This document shows positions 17,525 to 25,542 of a DNA stretch of 64,000 nucleotides, one piece after another. Each line of letters begins with the position of its first letter. Positions within the stretch are counted from its first letter, which is position 1. The translations under genes and the position numbers were made by a program. The notes under the pieces were generated by a model that ran no database searches, was not told the DNA's origin, and saw only the letters and a list, made by a program, of their open reading frames with translations. The DNA is from JACVRW01 sp963812915. GTDB taxonomy: Bacteria; Actinomycetota; Thermoleophilia; Solirubrobacterales; Thermoleophilaceae. The stretch is taken from positions 62,001 to 126,000 of the forward strand of contig CAWEXB010000002.1 in assembly GCA_963812915.1 (NCBI GenBank), read 5' to 3'.

Positions 17525-18931
17525 CTACTGCGTCTTGTCGGCGCCCGCGATCACCACGACGGTGGCGTCGCCGGCCAGACCCTGGCTCTGGGGGTCGACC
17601 CGCTCGCGCTGACCGATCCCCAGCCGCCGGCTGACGACCGCCGCCTCGCGCCGGTGACCGGGCGAGTACATGACCACGGACTCCGCCCGCTGCTGGTCTG
17701 GGCCGTTGGCCACCGTGCCGAGCGTGAAGCCGAATCGCTCCACCCGGTCGCCGATCTGCGCCGCAAGCCCCGGTACGAGCGTGCCGTTGAGCACGGCGAC
17801 GGTCACGCTCGCGGGGTTCACCGCCACCCTCCGGCGGTCCCCTCGCTCGGCGTCCTCGTCGGGGGCGCTTCCGCCGCCGGCGCGCTCGGTGGGAGCCTGC
17901 TGGGCCGCCCCACCGCCCTCGTCCTCGCCGACCAGCTGCACGATTCCGAACGCGGCGCCGCCGCCGACGATCAGCACCCCCGCGATCGCGAGGGTCAGGT
18001 AGCGCGGGCTGGCTGCGAGGCGCCGGTACCAGGGCTCGCGCGGTGGGGGCAGGATCACGGTCTGCTGCGGCGAGGAGCGCGCAGGAGCCGCCGCTCGGAC
18101 GGGTGAGCCTGGCGGGATACCCGCTGGAGCCGAACCGCCCCCCTGCGGTCGGGCGGCGGCCGGCGTCACCGGCGCACCGGGGCGCGCGGGCCCGCCCCCA
18201 GCGGGGACTGCGGGCGCGGACGGCGTGGCACCGCCGGGAGCGCTCGGTGGCGTCGCCGCCGGCGACGACGACTCAGGACCTCCCGGGCGCGTGGGCGCCG
18301 GGGCCGTGGCCCCTCCGCCGCCAGGGCGCGCGGGCGCCATCGTCGCCGCCTCGGCGTCGGCCGCTGCCGGAGCGCTCGCCTTCGCGGCGGCCTCCGCCGG
18401 AGCGCCCGGCTTCGCGGCATCCTGGTCGGCGGTTCCCGGCTTCCCGCCGGCATCTGCCGGGGCCGCGGCTGCCGCCGACGTCGGCGCGCCGGCGCCGCCG
18501 GCGCCCGCCACTGCGGGAGCCGGCTGCCTGCCCTGCGTCGCCGGCGTGGCGGCCCCCGCGTTGGCGGTGGCGGGGGTTGGCGCTCCCGCGGCGTTTCCGG
18601 CGTTCGCGCCGGCGGGCGCGGGTCTGCCCTGGACGGCAGGGGCGGTGGCCGCCGGCCGAGCCCCGGCGGCCGCCGCGGCCGCCGGCACGGGCGGCGGCGC
18701 TCCGGGTCGGGGAGCCTGCTGTCCGGGAGCCGGCTGCGGCTGTGCCGTGACGCGACCGGGCACGGGCTGCGCCTCCGCGGCTTGGTCCGCGGCACGCTCG
18801 GGGGCCCGGCCCGCCCATTCGCGCAGCCGCTTTACATCCCTCGCCTGCGAGAAGTACAGGGCGGAGAGAATCGCTAGCCCAACAATGGAAGCGAGGCCGG
18901 CGTAGGAGCCGATCTGCTCAATGATCTCCAT
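17525..18931 (-). CDS. LytR C-terminal-domain membrane protein with long Ala/Pro-rich linker
   Basis: This 468-residue protein has two hydrophobic helices, one near the N-terminus (about residues 9-27) and one at about 325-345 (LTLAIAGVLIVGGGAAFG). Between them lies roughly 270 residues of Ala/Pro/Gly-rich low-complexity sequence. The C-terminal 90 residues form a LytR_C domain: VTVAVLNGTLVPGLAAQIGDRVERFGF and VVMYSPGHRREAAVVSRRLG are typical. LytR_C domains occur alone or fused to LCP wall-polymer ligases; no LCP domain is present here. A role at the cell wall is inferred. It converges on the cyclase gene with an 11-base gap. Confidence 0.75.
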   Translation of the reverse strand: MEIIEQIGSYAGLASIVGLAILSALYFSQARDVKRLREWAGRAPERAADQAAEAQPVPGRVTAQPQPAPGQQAPRPGAPPPVPAAAAAAGARPAATAPAVQGRPAPAGANAGNAAGAPTPATANAGAATPATQGRQPAPAVAGAGGAGAPTSAAAAAPADAGGKPGTADQDAAKPGAPAEAAAKASAPAAADAEAATMAPARPGGGGATAPAPTRPGGPESSSPAATPPSAPGGATPSAPAVPAGGGPARPGAPVTPAAARPQGGGSAPAGIPPGSPVRAAAPARSSPQQTVILPPPREPWYRRLAASPRYLTLAIAGVLIVGGGAAFGIVQLVGEDEGGGAAQQAPTERAGGGSAPDEDAERGDRRRVAVNPASVTVAVLNGTLVPGLAAQIGDRVERFGFTLGTVANGPDQQRAESVVMYSPGHRREAAVVSRRLGIGQRERVDPQSQGLAGDATVVVIAGADKTQ

Positions 18932-18979
18932 GGAGGATCAACGAACCTTAGCCACGCGACCTGTCGGCTTGGTGCTCAA

Positions 18980-20854
18980 CTACGTCTGCCCCGGGGAGAT
19001 CGCCAGCGCTCGCTCCGCCGACAGCTCCGTCACCGCCCCCGCCAGGGCCGCGGCATCCCCCCCGTACACCAGCTCCTCGATGCGCGCAAAGGCACTCTCG
19101 ACCCACGACGGGTCGAGCGGCGACTGTACCGCGCACATGATCTTCTCCGCCGGCGTGGGCTGTGGGCGCTCGCCCGGGTTGAAGAGCTCCTCGTGGAGCT
19201 TCTCGCCCGGCCGGCGACCGATCACGTCGATCGCGATTTCCACGTCCGGCTCGTAGCCGCCCAGCCGGATCATGTTCCGGGCGAGCTCGACGATCTTCAC
19301 CGGATCGCCCATCTCGAGCACGAACACCTCGCCGCCGGTGGCCAGCTCGCCCGAGCGGATGATCAGCTGGACGGCCTCTGGGATCGTCATGAAGTAGCGA
19401 GTCATCTTCAGGTCGGTGACCGTGACCGGCCCGCCCTGCTGGATCTGTCGCCGGAAGATCGGCACGACCGAGCCCGACGAGCCGAGCACGTTGCCGAAGC
19501 GGACGGACGCGTAGCGGGTGCCCTTCCAGCGGTTCTGCGCCGCCTCCACCGCCCACTCGGCCAGCGCCTTGGAAGCGCCCATCACCGTGGCGGGGCTTAC
19601 GGCCTTGTCGGTGGAGACGAGCAGGAACAGCCCGACGCCCGCCTCGCCGGCGGCCGCCGCGACGATCCGCGTGGCCACGGCGTTGTTGCGCACGGCCTCG
19701 ACCGGGTTCTCCTCCATCAGCGGCACGTGCTTGTAGGCGGCGGCGTGGAAGACCACCGACGGCCGCTGCTCGGCGAACACCTCACGCATGCGGGTGGCGT
19801 CCTTGCAGTCGGCGAGCAGGGACGCGGCCCGTGTGAAGTGACGCTCCTCCTCGAGCTCGCGGCGAACCTCGAACAGCGCGTTCTCGGCGTTCTCGACTAG
19901 CACGAGGCGCTTCGGTCCGACCCGGGCTATCTGCCGGCACAGCTCGGCGCCGATCGAGCCCCCCGCGCCCGTCACGAGCACAACGCGACCGCGCAGATAG
20001 GCGCCGACGCGGTCGATCTCGACGCGCACGGGCTCGCGGCCCAGCACGTCCTCCACGCGCACCTCGCGAACCTGGCGCATCAGGTTCACCCCGCCGGAGA
20101 GCAGCTCGAAGGTGGTCGGCAGCGTGCGCACCGGGATGCCGCGCTCGCGACAGGAGGTCACGACGCGCTGGCGCAGGACGCCCGGCGCCGAGGGGATCGC
20201 GATGATGACCTCGTCCGGCTCGGTGTCGTCCAGCACGCGCGGCAGATCGGCGGTCGTGCCGAAGACCTTGTGTCCCGCGATGCGCATCCCCTGCTTGCGC
20301 GGGTCGTCGTCCACGTAGCCGATCGGCGCCGACTGGAGCCCGGGGTTGCGGCGCAGCTCGCCCGCCACCTGCTGGCCGCCGTTCCCCGCGCCGACGATCA
20401 GCACCTCGCGGGCGGCCCGCTCGAGCAGCATGCCGCGCGCCGGCCGCTCGAACAGGCCGCGCACCACGAAGCGCGACCCGGTGACAAACGCCAGCGTGAG
20501 CAGGAAGTCGAGTGCGATCACCCCACGCGGGGGATCGTGGCGGCCGAACGAGAGCAGGAAGAGGGCCGCGATGAGCACGAAGCTCGACACGACGACGGCC
20601 TTCACGATCGTCTCGAAGTCGCGCTGATCGACGAAGCGCCAGAGCTTCGAGTAGAGCCCGAAGAGGGCGAAGATCGCGAGCTTCATCGCGACCGCGAACA
20701 CGATCGTGTCGCCGAGCAGATCCTCGTACCGCGCCGGTACGCCGTCGTCGAAGCGCAGGACGTAGGCCAGCGCGTAGGCCGCCGAGAGCAGGACGGCGTC
20801 GACGCCGACCTGCCCGACGCGACGGGCGGTGACGGAGGAGGCGAGGTTTCTCAT
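18980..20854 (-). CDS. Membrane nucleotide-sugar 4,6-dehydratase (PglF/FlaA1/CapD type)
   Basis: This 624-residue protein has four N-terminal membrane helices (about 15-130) and a Rossmann-like middle domain with IVGAGNGGQQVAGELRR. The C-terminal SDR domain starts LVTGAGGSIGAELCRQI and carries LVSTDKAVSPATVMGASK, the PglF-type active site in which Met replaces the usual Tyr. Characterised relatives convert UDP-GlcNAc to the UDP-4-keto-6-deoxy sugar. The ATG at 20854 overlaps the stop of the DUF354 gene (ATGA). A longer 957-codon open frame reaching to 21853 exists only because that upstream gene is frame-disrupted; it should not be annotated as a fusion. The neighbouring DegT aminotransferase is the expected next enzyme. 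Confidence 0.9.
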   Translation of the reverse strand: MRNLASSVTARRVGQVGVDAVLLSAAYALAYVLRFDDGVPARYEDLLGDTIVFAVAMKLAIFALFGLYSKLWRFVDQRDFETIVKAVVVSSFVLIAALFLLSFGRHDPPRGVIALDFLLTLAFVTGSRFVVRGLFERPARGMLLERAAREVLIVGAGNGGQQVAGELRRNPGLQSAPIGYVDDDPRKQGMRIAGHKVFGTTADLPRVLDDTEPDEVIIAIPSAPGVLRQRVVTSCRERGIPVRTLPTTFELLSGGVNLMRQVREVRVEDVLGREPVRVEIDRVGAYLRGRVVLVTGAGGSIGAELCRQIARVGPKRLVLVENAENALFEVRRELEEERHFTRAASLLADCKDATRMREVFAEQRPSVVFHAAAYKHVPLMEENPVEAVRNNAVATRIVAAAAGEAGVGLFLLVSTDKAVSPATVMGASKALAEWAVEAAQNRWKGTRYASVRFGNVLGSSGSVVPIFRRQIQQGGPVTVTDLKMTRYFMTIPEAVQLIIRSGELATGGEVFVLEMGDPVKIVELARNMIRLGGYEPDVEIAIDVIGRRPGEKLHEELFNPGERPQPTPAEKIMCAVQSPLDPSWVESAFARIEELVYGGDAAALAGAVTELSAERALAISPGQT

Positions 20855-21853
20855 GAATCGGCGGCCGAAAGCAGGAGTTTTACTAGTTCCCGGGGATGGC
20901 GCCGGATGCGCAGCTCGCCGTGCGCCCGCCGCCGCTCCACCACGATTTCCGCGGGATCGCCGAGCCTGCGCAGGCGACCCTCGCGGAGGAGCGCCTCGTC
21001 GACGGCCCCGAGCCGCCCCTCGAACGTCGTGTAGACGGGGGTTCCGAGGGCAACGGCCTCGCGATTCATCGTACCGCCCGCGGAGACGACCAGATCGGCG
21101 TAGGCGACGAGGCTCTGGGCGTCGACGGCGTGCGTCGGGGACCGTGAACTGGCCCAGGCGGCGAACCTCGTCGGCCTGGGCCGGCGTTCGAGGAAGCACC
21201 ACCGTCTGCAGGTCCTCACGCGCAAGCCGTTCGAGCACGCGGCGGAAGAGGGGGTTCTCGAAGCGGTGGTAGAGCGAGACCTCTGGCGGCGTGCGAACCA
21301 CCACGAGCGCTCGCTCACGGCTCAGGCGAAGCTCGGCCAGCACCGCCGTGTCGGGCTCGAAGTCGGCCAGGTAGTACTCCTCCTTCAGCCCCGGATAGCG
21401 GCGCAGCTTCCCCCGGGCGCCGAAGCGGTACAGCCGCTCGGGAGGAATCGCCTCGGGCACGATCACCGCGCGCGCGAGCCTGCAGTTCAGCTGGTGCTGG
21501 GCCGTCGCGAACTCGTAGTCGAAGGCCGTCGCGCTCGGGATGCGCAGCAGGCTCGCCGCGACGGTCACGTCGTTCGAGCCGTGGCCCAGAGCGACGTCGA
21601 AGCGCCGCCCACGCGCCCAGCGGGCCAGCCCCAGGCTGCGGGAGACCAGCCCGAGGGCCTTGCTCGCCGGCCGGCCGCCGCGGTGGCGGCCAATCGCCGT
21701 GTACCGGATGCCGAAGCGCTCACAGAGCTCGAGCGTCTGGGCGAACGCGCGGGCCGTCACCTCGACCTCGTGGCCGTCCTCGCGCATCGCCTCGATCAGC
21801 GGGCGCATGACGAGCACGTGCGGGCTGTTCGTCAGGTCGACCCAGACGCGCAC
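20851..21853 (-). CDS. DUF354 protein (GT-B-like), reading frame broken once
   Basis: The N-terminal two thirds start MRVWVDLTNSPHVLVMRPL and include LGHGSNDVTVAASLLRIPSA. They lie in one frame, while the C-terminal third (VDAQSLVAYADLVVSAGGTMNREA) lies in the +1 frame. Removing one base between about 21121 and 21140 restores a 333-residue protein, the normal length for DUF354. DUF354 proteins share the GT-B/UDP-GlcNAc 2-epimerase-like fold and usually sit in glycan clusters; their reaction is not firmly established. The repaired gene ends at 20851 in an ATGA overlap with the dehydratase gene, which supports the repair. Its start overlaps the DegT gene by 22 bases. Confidence 0.8.
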
Positions 21854-22872
21854 GCGGCCACCACCGTCCGGACCTGGTCCTCGGTCAGCTCGGGGCCCAT
21901 CGGGAGCGCCACGTTGGTGCGCGCGGCCTCCTCGGTGGCCGGCAGTTCCACGTCCGCCGCGATCGCGGGCTGGCGATGTACCGGCACCCGGTAATACCCC
22001 CGTCCCAGCGGCAGGCTCTCGCCGCGCACCACGTACAGGTGGTAGACGTGCTTTGCTCCGTCCACCGCGCGCGGCAGGGCCACGTGGTCGCCGAGGCCCA
22101 GCCGTTCGTAGGCGTCCGCAGCTTCTCGGCGCTTCGCGTTCCAGCCGTCGAGCTCGGGAAGCAGAACGCGGAGCGCGGCGGCCTGGATCTCGTCGAGACG
22201 GGAGTTGTAGCCCACCTCGATGAAGGTGGACTTGTCCCTCGAGCCGTGGAAGCGCAGGACCCGCGCCATCTCGGCAACCGCGTCATCGTGCGTCGTGATC
22301 GCACCGCCGTCGCCGAGGCAGGGGAGGTTCTTGGACGGGAAGAAGGAGATCGTCCCAGCGTCGCCGAGGGCTCCGGCCTTCACCCCGTCCAGCTCGGCGC
22401 CGGCGGCCTGGGCCGCGTCCTCCAGGATCGGCAGGCCGAACTCACGCAAGTCCGGCACCGGCGCCACGTTGCCAAATAAGTGGACCGGCACGATCGCCTT
22501 GGTACGCGCGGTGAGCGCGGCTCGCACCGTCTCTGCCGTGATGCAGAACGTCTCGAGGTCGATGTCGCAGAACACCGGTTTGGCGCCCGCCACGATCGCC
22601 GCCTCGGCGGTCGCGTAGAACGTGAACGAGGGCATGACCACCTCGTCGCCGGGCGCGACGCCGAGCGCTCGGAGGGCGATGGTGAGGGCGTCGGTCCCGT
22701 TGGCGACGCCGATGCAGTGCTTGACGCCCAGGTAGTCCGCGAACTCGCGCTCGAAGGCCTCGACCTCGGGGCCGAGGATGAACTGCCGAGTTGGGATAAC
22801 GCGCGCGATCGCCTCGGCCAGGCGATCGTTATAGGGGCCCAGACTGGCGGCATAGAGCGGAACCTCGGCCAT
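21832..22872 (-). CDS. DegT/DnrJ/EryC1/StrS aminotransferase
   Basis: This 346-residue PLP-dependent sugar aminotransferase begins with the family opening VPLYAASLGPYNDRLAEAI. It continues with GVANGTDALTIALRALG, VPVHLFGN, ILEDAAQAAGAE, and the PLP-lysine segment ISFFPSKNLPCLGDGGAI. Family members transfer an amino group to a keto-sugar nucleotide. Next to a PglF-type dehydratase, the likely product is a UDP-4-amino-4,6-dideoxy sugar, as made by PglE. The ATG at 22872 shares the CATG tetranucleotide with the divergent DedA start, so no intergenic DNA is left for promoters. Confidence 0.92.
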   Translation of the reverse strand: MAEVPLYAASLGPYNDRLAEAIARVIPTRQFILGPEVEAFEREFADYLGVKHCIGVANGTDALTIALRALGVAPGDEVVMPSFTFYATAEAAIVAGAKPVFCDIDLETFCITAETVRAALTARTKAIVPVHLFGNVAPVPDLREFGLPILEDAAQAAGAELDGVKAGALGDAGTISFFPSKNLPCLGDGGAITTHDDAVAEMARVLRFHGSRDKSTFIEVGYNSRLDEIQAAALRVLLPELDGWNAKRREAADAYERLGLGDHVALPRAVDGAKHVYHLYVVRGESLPLGRGYYRVPVHRQPAIAADVELPATEEAARTNVALPMGPELTEDQVRTVVAACASGST

Positions 22873-23536
22873 GAGTAGCCAGCTACCCTACTTCGGCGTG
22901 CTCGCCTCGATCACGGACCCGATCGTCCAGGTGGCCGTGGACGTCGTGGACGCGATGGGCTTGCCGGGAGTGTTCATCCTGATGCTCCTGGAGAGCGCCT
23001 GCATCCCCATTCCCAGCGAGGCCACCATGCTGTTCGCCGGCTTCAACGTGTCGCGCGGCGAGTACAGCCTGTTCGCGGCCACGGCGGTCGGATCGGTGGC
23101 GAACCTGGTCGGCTCCTGGGTGGCCTACTGGGTCGGCTACATCGGCCGGGTGGACGTCCTCGAGAAGCACGGAAGGAAGCTCCACATCAAGAAGTCCCAC
23201 CTCGAGTGGGCCGACCGCTGGTTCGAGCGCCACGGCGACGCCACCGTCTTCTTCACCCGGATGCTCCCGATCATCCGCACCTTCATCTCGCTGCCCGCCG
23301 GCGTCGCGCGGATGCCGTTCTGGCGCTTCAGCGTGCTCACGCTGGCCGGATGCGTGCCCTGGGTGCTGGGGCTCACGTTCATCGGCAAGCAGGCCGGCGA
23401 CAACTGGGAGAGCTGGAAGGACAGCCTGCATTACGTCGACTACGCGGTGCTGGCGACCATCGTGATCGGCGCCGTGTACCTCATCGTCCGCGCCCGGCGG
23501 AGGCGCGGCGCTTCTCCCGCGGCCGAATCGGCCTGA
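22871..23536 (+). CDS. DedA family membrane protein
   Basis: This 221-residue protein shows the DedA/SNARE-associated pattern. An N-terminal helix and re-entrant region holds LESACIPIPSEATMLFAGF. A central basic segment follows, then FFTRMLPIIRTFISLPAGVARM and a C-terminal helix before a short basic tail. DedA proteins are proton-coupled lipid carriers; family members translocate undecaprenyl phosphate or other phospholipids across the membrane. Recycling of undecaprenyl phosphate would suit the surrounding glycan genes (inference). Its start codon overlaps that of the divergent DegT gene. A later start such as the in-frame GTG near residue 10 would also leave the domain intact. Confidence 0.88.
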   Translation: MSSQLPYFGVLASITDPIVQVAVDVVDAMGLPGVFILMLLESACIPIPSEATMLFAGFNVSRGEYSLFAATAVGSVANLVGSWVAYWVGYIGRVDVLEKHGRKLHIKKSHLEWADRWFERHGDATVFFTRMLPIIRTFISLPAGVARMPFWRFSVLTLAGCVPWVLGLTFIGKQAGDNWESWKDSLHYVDYAVLATIVIGAVYLIVRARRRRGASPAAESA

Positions 23537-23571
23537 GCGCCCTGGTCTGGCCACCGGTCCGATCCGCTTGA

Positions 23572-24645
23572 ATGGCCTCCATGGCGGAAGGTGCATACGC
23601 GCGGGCGGGCGTGGACCAATCCGCTTCGGGCTCGGCCGTATCCGCTCTCGTGGAGGTGCTCGCCGGCATCCAGACCGGCCGGCCAAGCCGCGCGGCGCTC
23701 GGCTCCGGGCACTACGCGGCGGTGCTCCGCCTCGACGACTCGCGAGGGCTTGCGCTGGCCTGCGACGGAGTCGGCACCAAGGTGATCGTTGCCGAGCGGC
23801 TCGGCCGGCTCGACACCGTCGGGATCGACTGCGTCGCGATGAACGTGAACGACGTGATCTGCGTCGGCGCCGACCCGATCGCACTGCTCGACTACATCGC
23901 CGTCGAGGAGGCTGATCCGGCCGCCCTCGAGCAGATCGCGCGCGGGCTCCGGCACGGCGCCGAGGAGGCCGGCGTGGAGATCCCCGGCGGCGAGCTGGCG
24001 GTGCTGCCGGAGCTGATCCGAGGCCATCCCTCCCCGCGCGGCTTCGACCTGCTCGGCTTCTGCGTCGGACTGGTGGACCTCGACGCGATCGTCACGGGCG
24101 CACGCATCGAGCCGGGCGACACGCTGATCGGTCTTCCCTCGAGCGGAATCCACTCGAACGGGCTCACCCTGGCGCGCCGCATGCTGGACGATCTCGACGA
24201 GGAGGTGGACGGCCGCACCGTGGGCGACCTGCTGCTCGAGCCGACCGCCATCTACGCAATGGCGATCCGCGAGCTGCTGGCGTCGGAGGTCGACGTTCGC
24301 GGCCTCGCGCACATCACCGGCGACGGGTTCCTGAACCTGCTGCGGCTCGAGGCCGACGTGGGCTACCGGATCGACTCCCCGCTCACCGTGCCGCTCGTGT
24401 TCGACCTGATCGCCGAGCGCGGCGGCATCGCGCCCGCCGAGCTGTACGAGGTCTTCAACATGGGCTGCGGGTTCTGCTGCGTAGTCCCGCCCGACGATGC
24501 GGAGGCCGCGGTCGAGTTGCTCTCCTTACGCCATCCTGGCGCCGCCGTCATCGGACGGACCACCACGGCTGCCGGCATCGTCGAGCTGCCGCGGCAAGGT
24601 CTCCGCGGGACACGCGAAGGCTTCAAGGCCGCCCAGCCCGGTTAG
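23572..24645 (+). CDS. purM: Phosphoribosylformylglycinamidine cyclo-ligase
   Basis: This 357-residue enzyme of purine synthesis converts FGAM to AIR with ATP. Visible PurM motifs are YARAGVDQSA at the N-terminus, CDGVGTKVIVA, GIDCVAMNVNDVICVGADP (metal and ATP site), LPSSGIHSNGLTLAR, HITGDGFLNLLRL, and VFNMGCGFC near the end. A second ATG at 23581 is an equally good start. The gene stands alone, without other pur genes, between DedA and a convergent DsbA-like gene. It is cytosolic and should be a housekeeping gene. Confidence 0.9.
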   Translation: MASMAEGAYARAGVDQSASGSAVSALVEVLAGIQTGRPSRAALGSGHYAAVLRLDDSRGLALACDGVGTKVIVAERLGRLDTVGIDCVAMNVNDVICVGADPIALLDYIAVEEADPAALEQIARGLRHGAEEAGVEIPGGELAVLPELIRGHPSPRGFDLLGFCVGLVDLDAIVTGARIEPGDTLIGLPSSGIHSNGLTLARRMLDDLDEEVDGRTVGDLLLEPTAIYAMAIRELLASEVDVRGLAHITGDGFLNLLRLEADVGYRIDSPLTVPLVFDLIAERGGIAPAELYEVFNMGCGFCCVVPPDDAEAAVELLSLRHPGAAVIGRTTTAAGIVELPRQGLRGTREGFKAAQPG

Positions 24646-24682
24646 TCTCGAGTAGTGGGCGAGGTGGGAGAAGCCCTCCTCC

Positions 24683-25525
24683 TTACGCGACCTCCCACAG
24701 CATGCCCGTCAGGATCCGCTCGGGCTTCACCTTCCACTCGCCCGCCAGGCGCCACAGCTCGGCGGATGCCCTCGGGCCGGGAAGGTCGCAGACCGCCTCG
24801 AGCTCGGCCGTGGCCATACGGCCGAACCGACGGAGTGCGTCGAGCACGCCGGGGCGCGCGTCGGCGCTCGGGCGCGCCCCCGCCGCGATCGCCGCGGTGC
24901 GCCACTCTTCATAGGAATGGTCGCCCCCGCGCCACTCGTCGCCGGCCTCGCCGGCGAAGCGGATCGTCGGGAGAGCGAGGCGCTCGCCCTTCGAGCCGGG
25001 ACCGCCCTCGCGGGCAAGTCCGCGCTCGCGAGCCGCGTCGGGAACCGAGCGCGTCTCCTCGAGATCCGCGCCGAACGCCTCCACGATCGCGTTCGACTCG
25101 AGGTCGATCCGGAAGCGCTGGGTGTCCAGGCTCGCGGCTCGGGCCTCCTCGACGAGCGCCTCCGCGGAGTCGAGCCGCCGTCGCCTGCACATGATTCCCT
25201 CCCGCAGGGCGCGCAGGTAACGGCCCGCCGCGGCGGGGCCCTGCTCGGCCGCCGCCTTGACCGCCATGCAGGCCGGGAAGGTCGAGCGAAGCGGGGCCTC
25301 GTGCCACACTCGGGGGTCGAGCGGCATTCTCGAGCGGTCGGCCGCGTCGAGCCATTCGATCACGAGCCAGGACAGGTCGCCGCTGTATTCGCGGGCGAGC
25401 CCGCCCATCACGTAGGTGATCTGCACATCCCCGCCGAACTCCACCAGCAGGCTCCTCAGGCGCGGTTCCGCCGCCCAGGAGGCCGAGCAGGCCGGATCTG
25501 TGTAGTAGCGAACGCGGACGGACAA
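24683..25525 (-). CDS. DsbA-family (FrnE/YjbH-like) thioredoxin-fold protein
   Basis: This 280-residue protein opens with VRYYTDPACSASWAAEP. That is a thioredoxin-fold first strand followed by a CxxS-type site in place of the redox CxxC. A helical insertion follows, then LPTIRF with the cis-Pro expected of the fold. The C-terminal 70 residues look like a winged-helix-type segment (DALRRFGRMATAELEAVCDLP). With one active-site Cys it may be a reductase-like, isomerase-like or adaptor protein (YjbH is an adaptor) rather than an oxidase. No signal peptide is visible, so it is probably cytosolic. It starts at TTG and diverges from the sensor kinase gene over 17 bases. Confidence 0.7.
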   Translation of the reverse strand: MSVRVRYYTDPACSASWAAEPRLRSLLVEFGGDVQITYVMGGLAREYSGDLSWLVIEWLDAADRSRMPLDPRVWHEAPLRSTFPACMAVKAAAEQGPAAAGRYLRALREGIMCRRRRLDSAEALVEEARAASLDTQRFRIDLESNAIVEAFGADLEETRSVPDAARERGLAREGGPGSKGERLALPTIRFAGEAGDEWRGGDHSYEEWRTAAIAAGARPSADARPGVLDALRRFGRMATAELEAVCDLPGPRASAELWRLAGEWKVKPERILTGMLWEVA

Positions 25526-25542
25526 GCGAGAGCGGAAAATAG

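Noticed and set aside
18980..21853. Bifunctional DUF354-dehydratase fusion protein
   Set aside because: The junction is Arg-rich shadow sequence created by a frame break; the true DUF354 end and a clean ATGA start for the dehydratase are present.
24664..24698. GTGGGAG/CTCCCAC inverted repeat between purM and the DsbA-like gene
   Set aside because: The loop is over 20 bases and one arm is inside coding sequence, so support for a terminator is weak.
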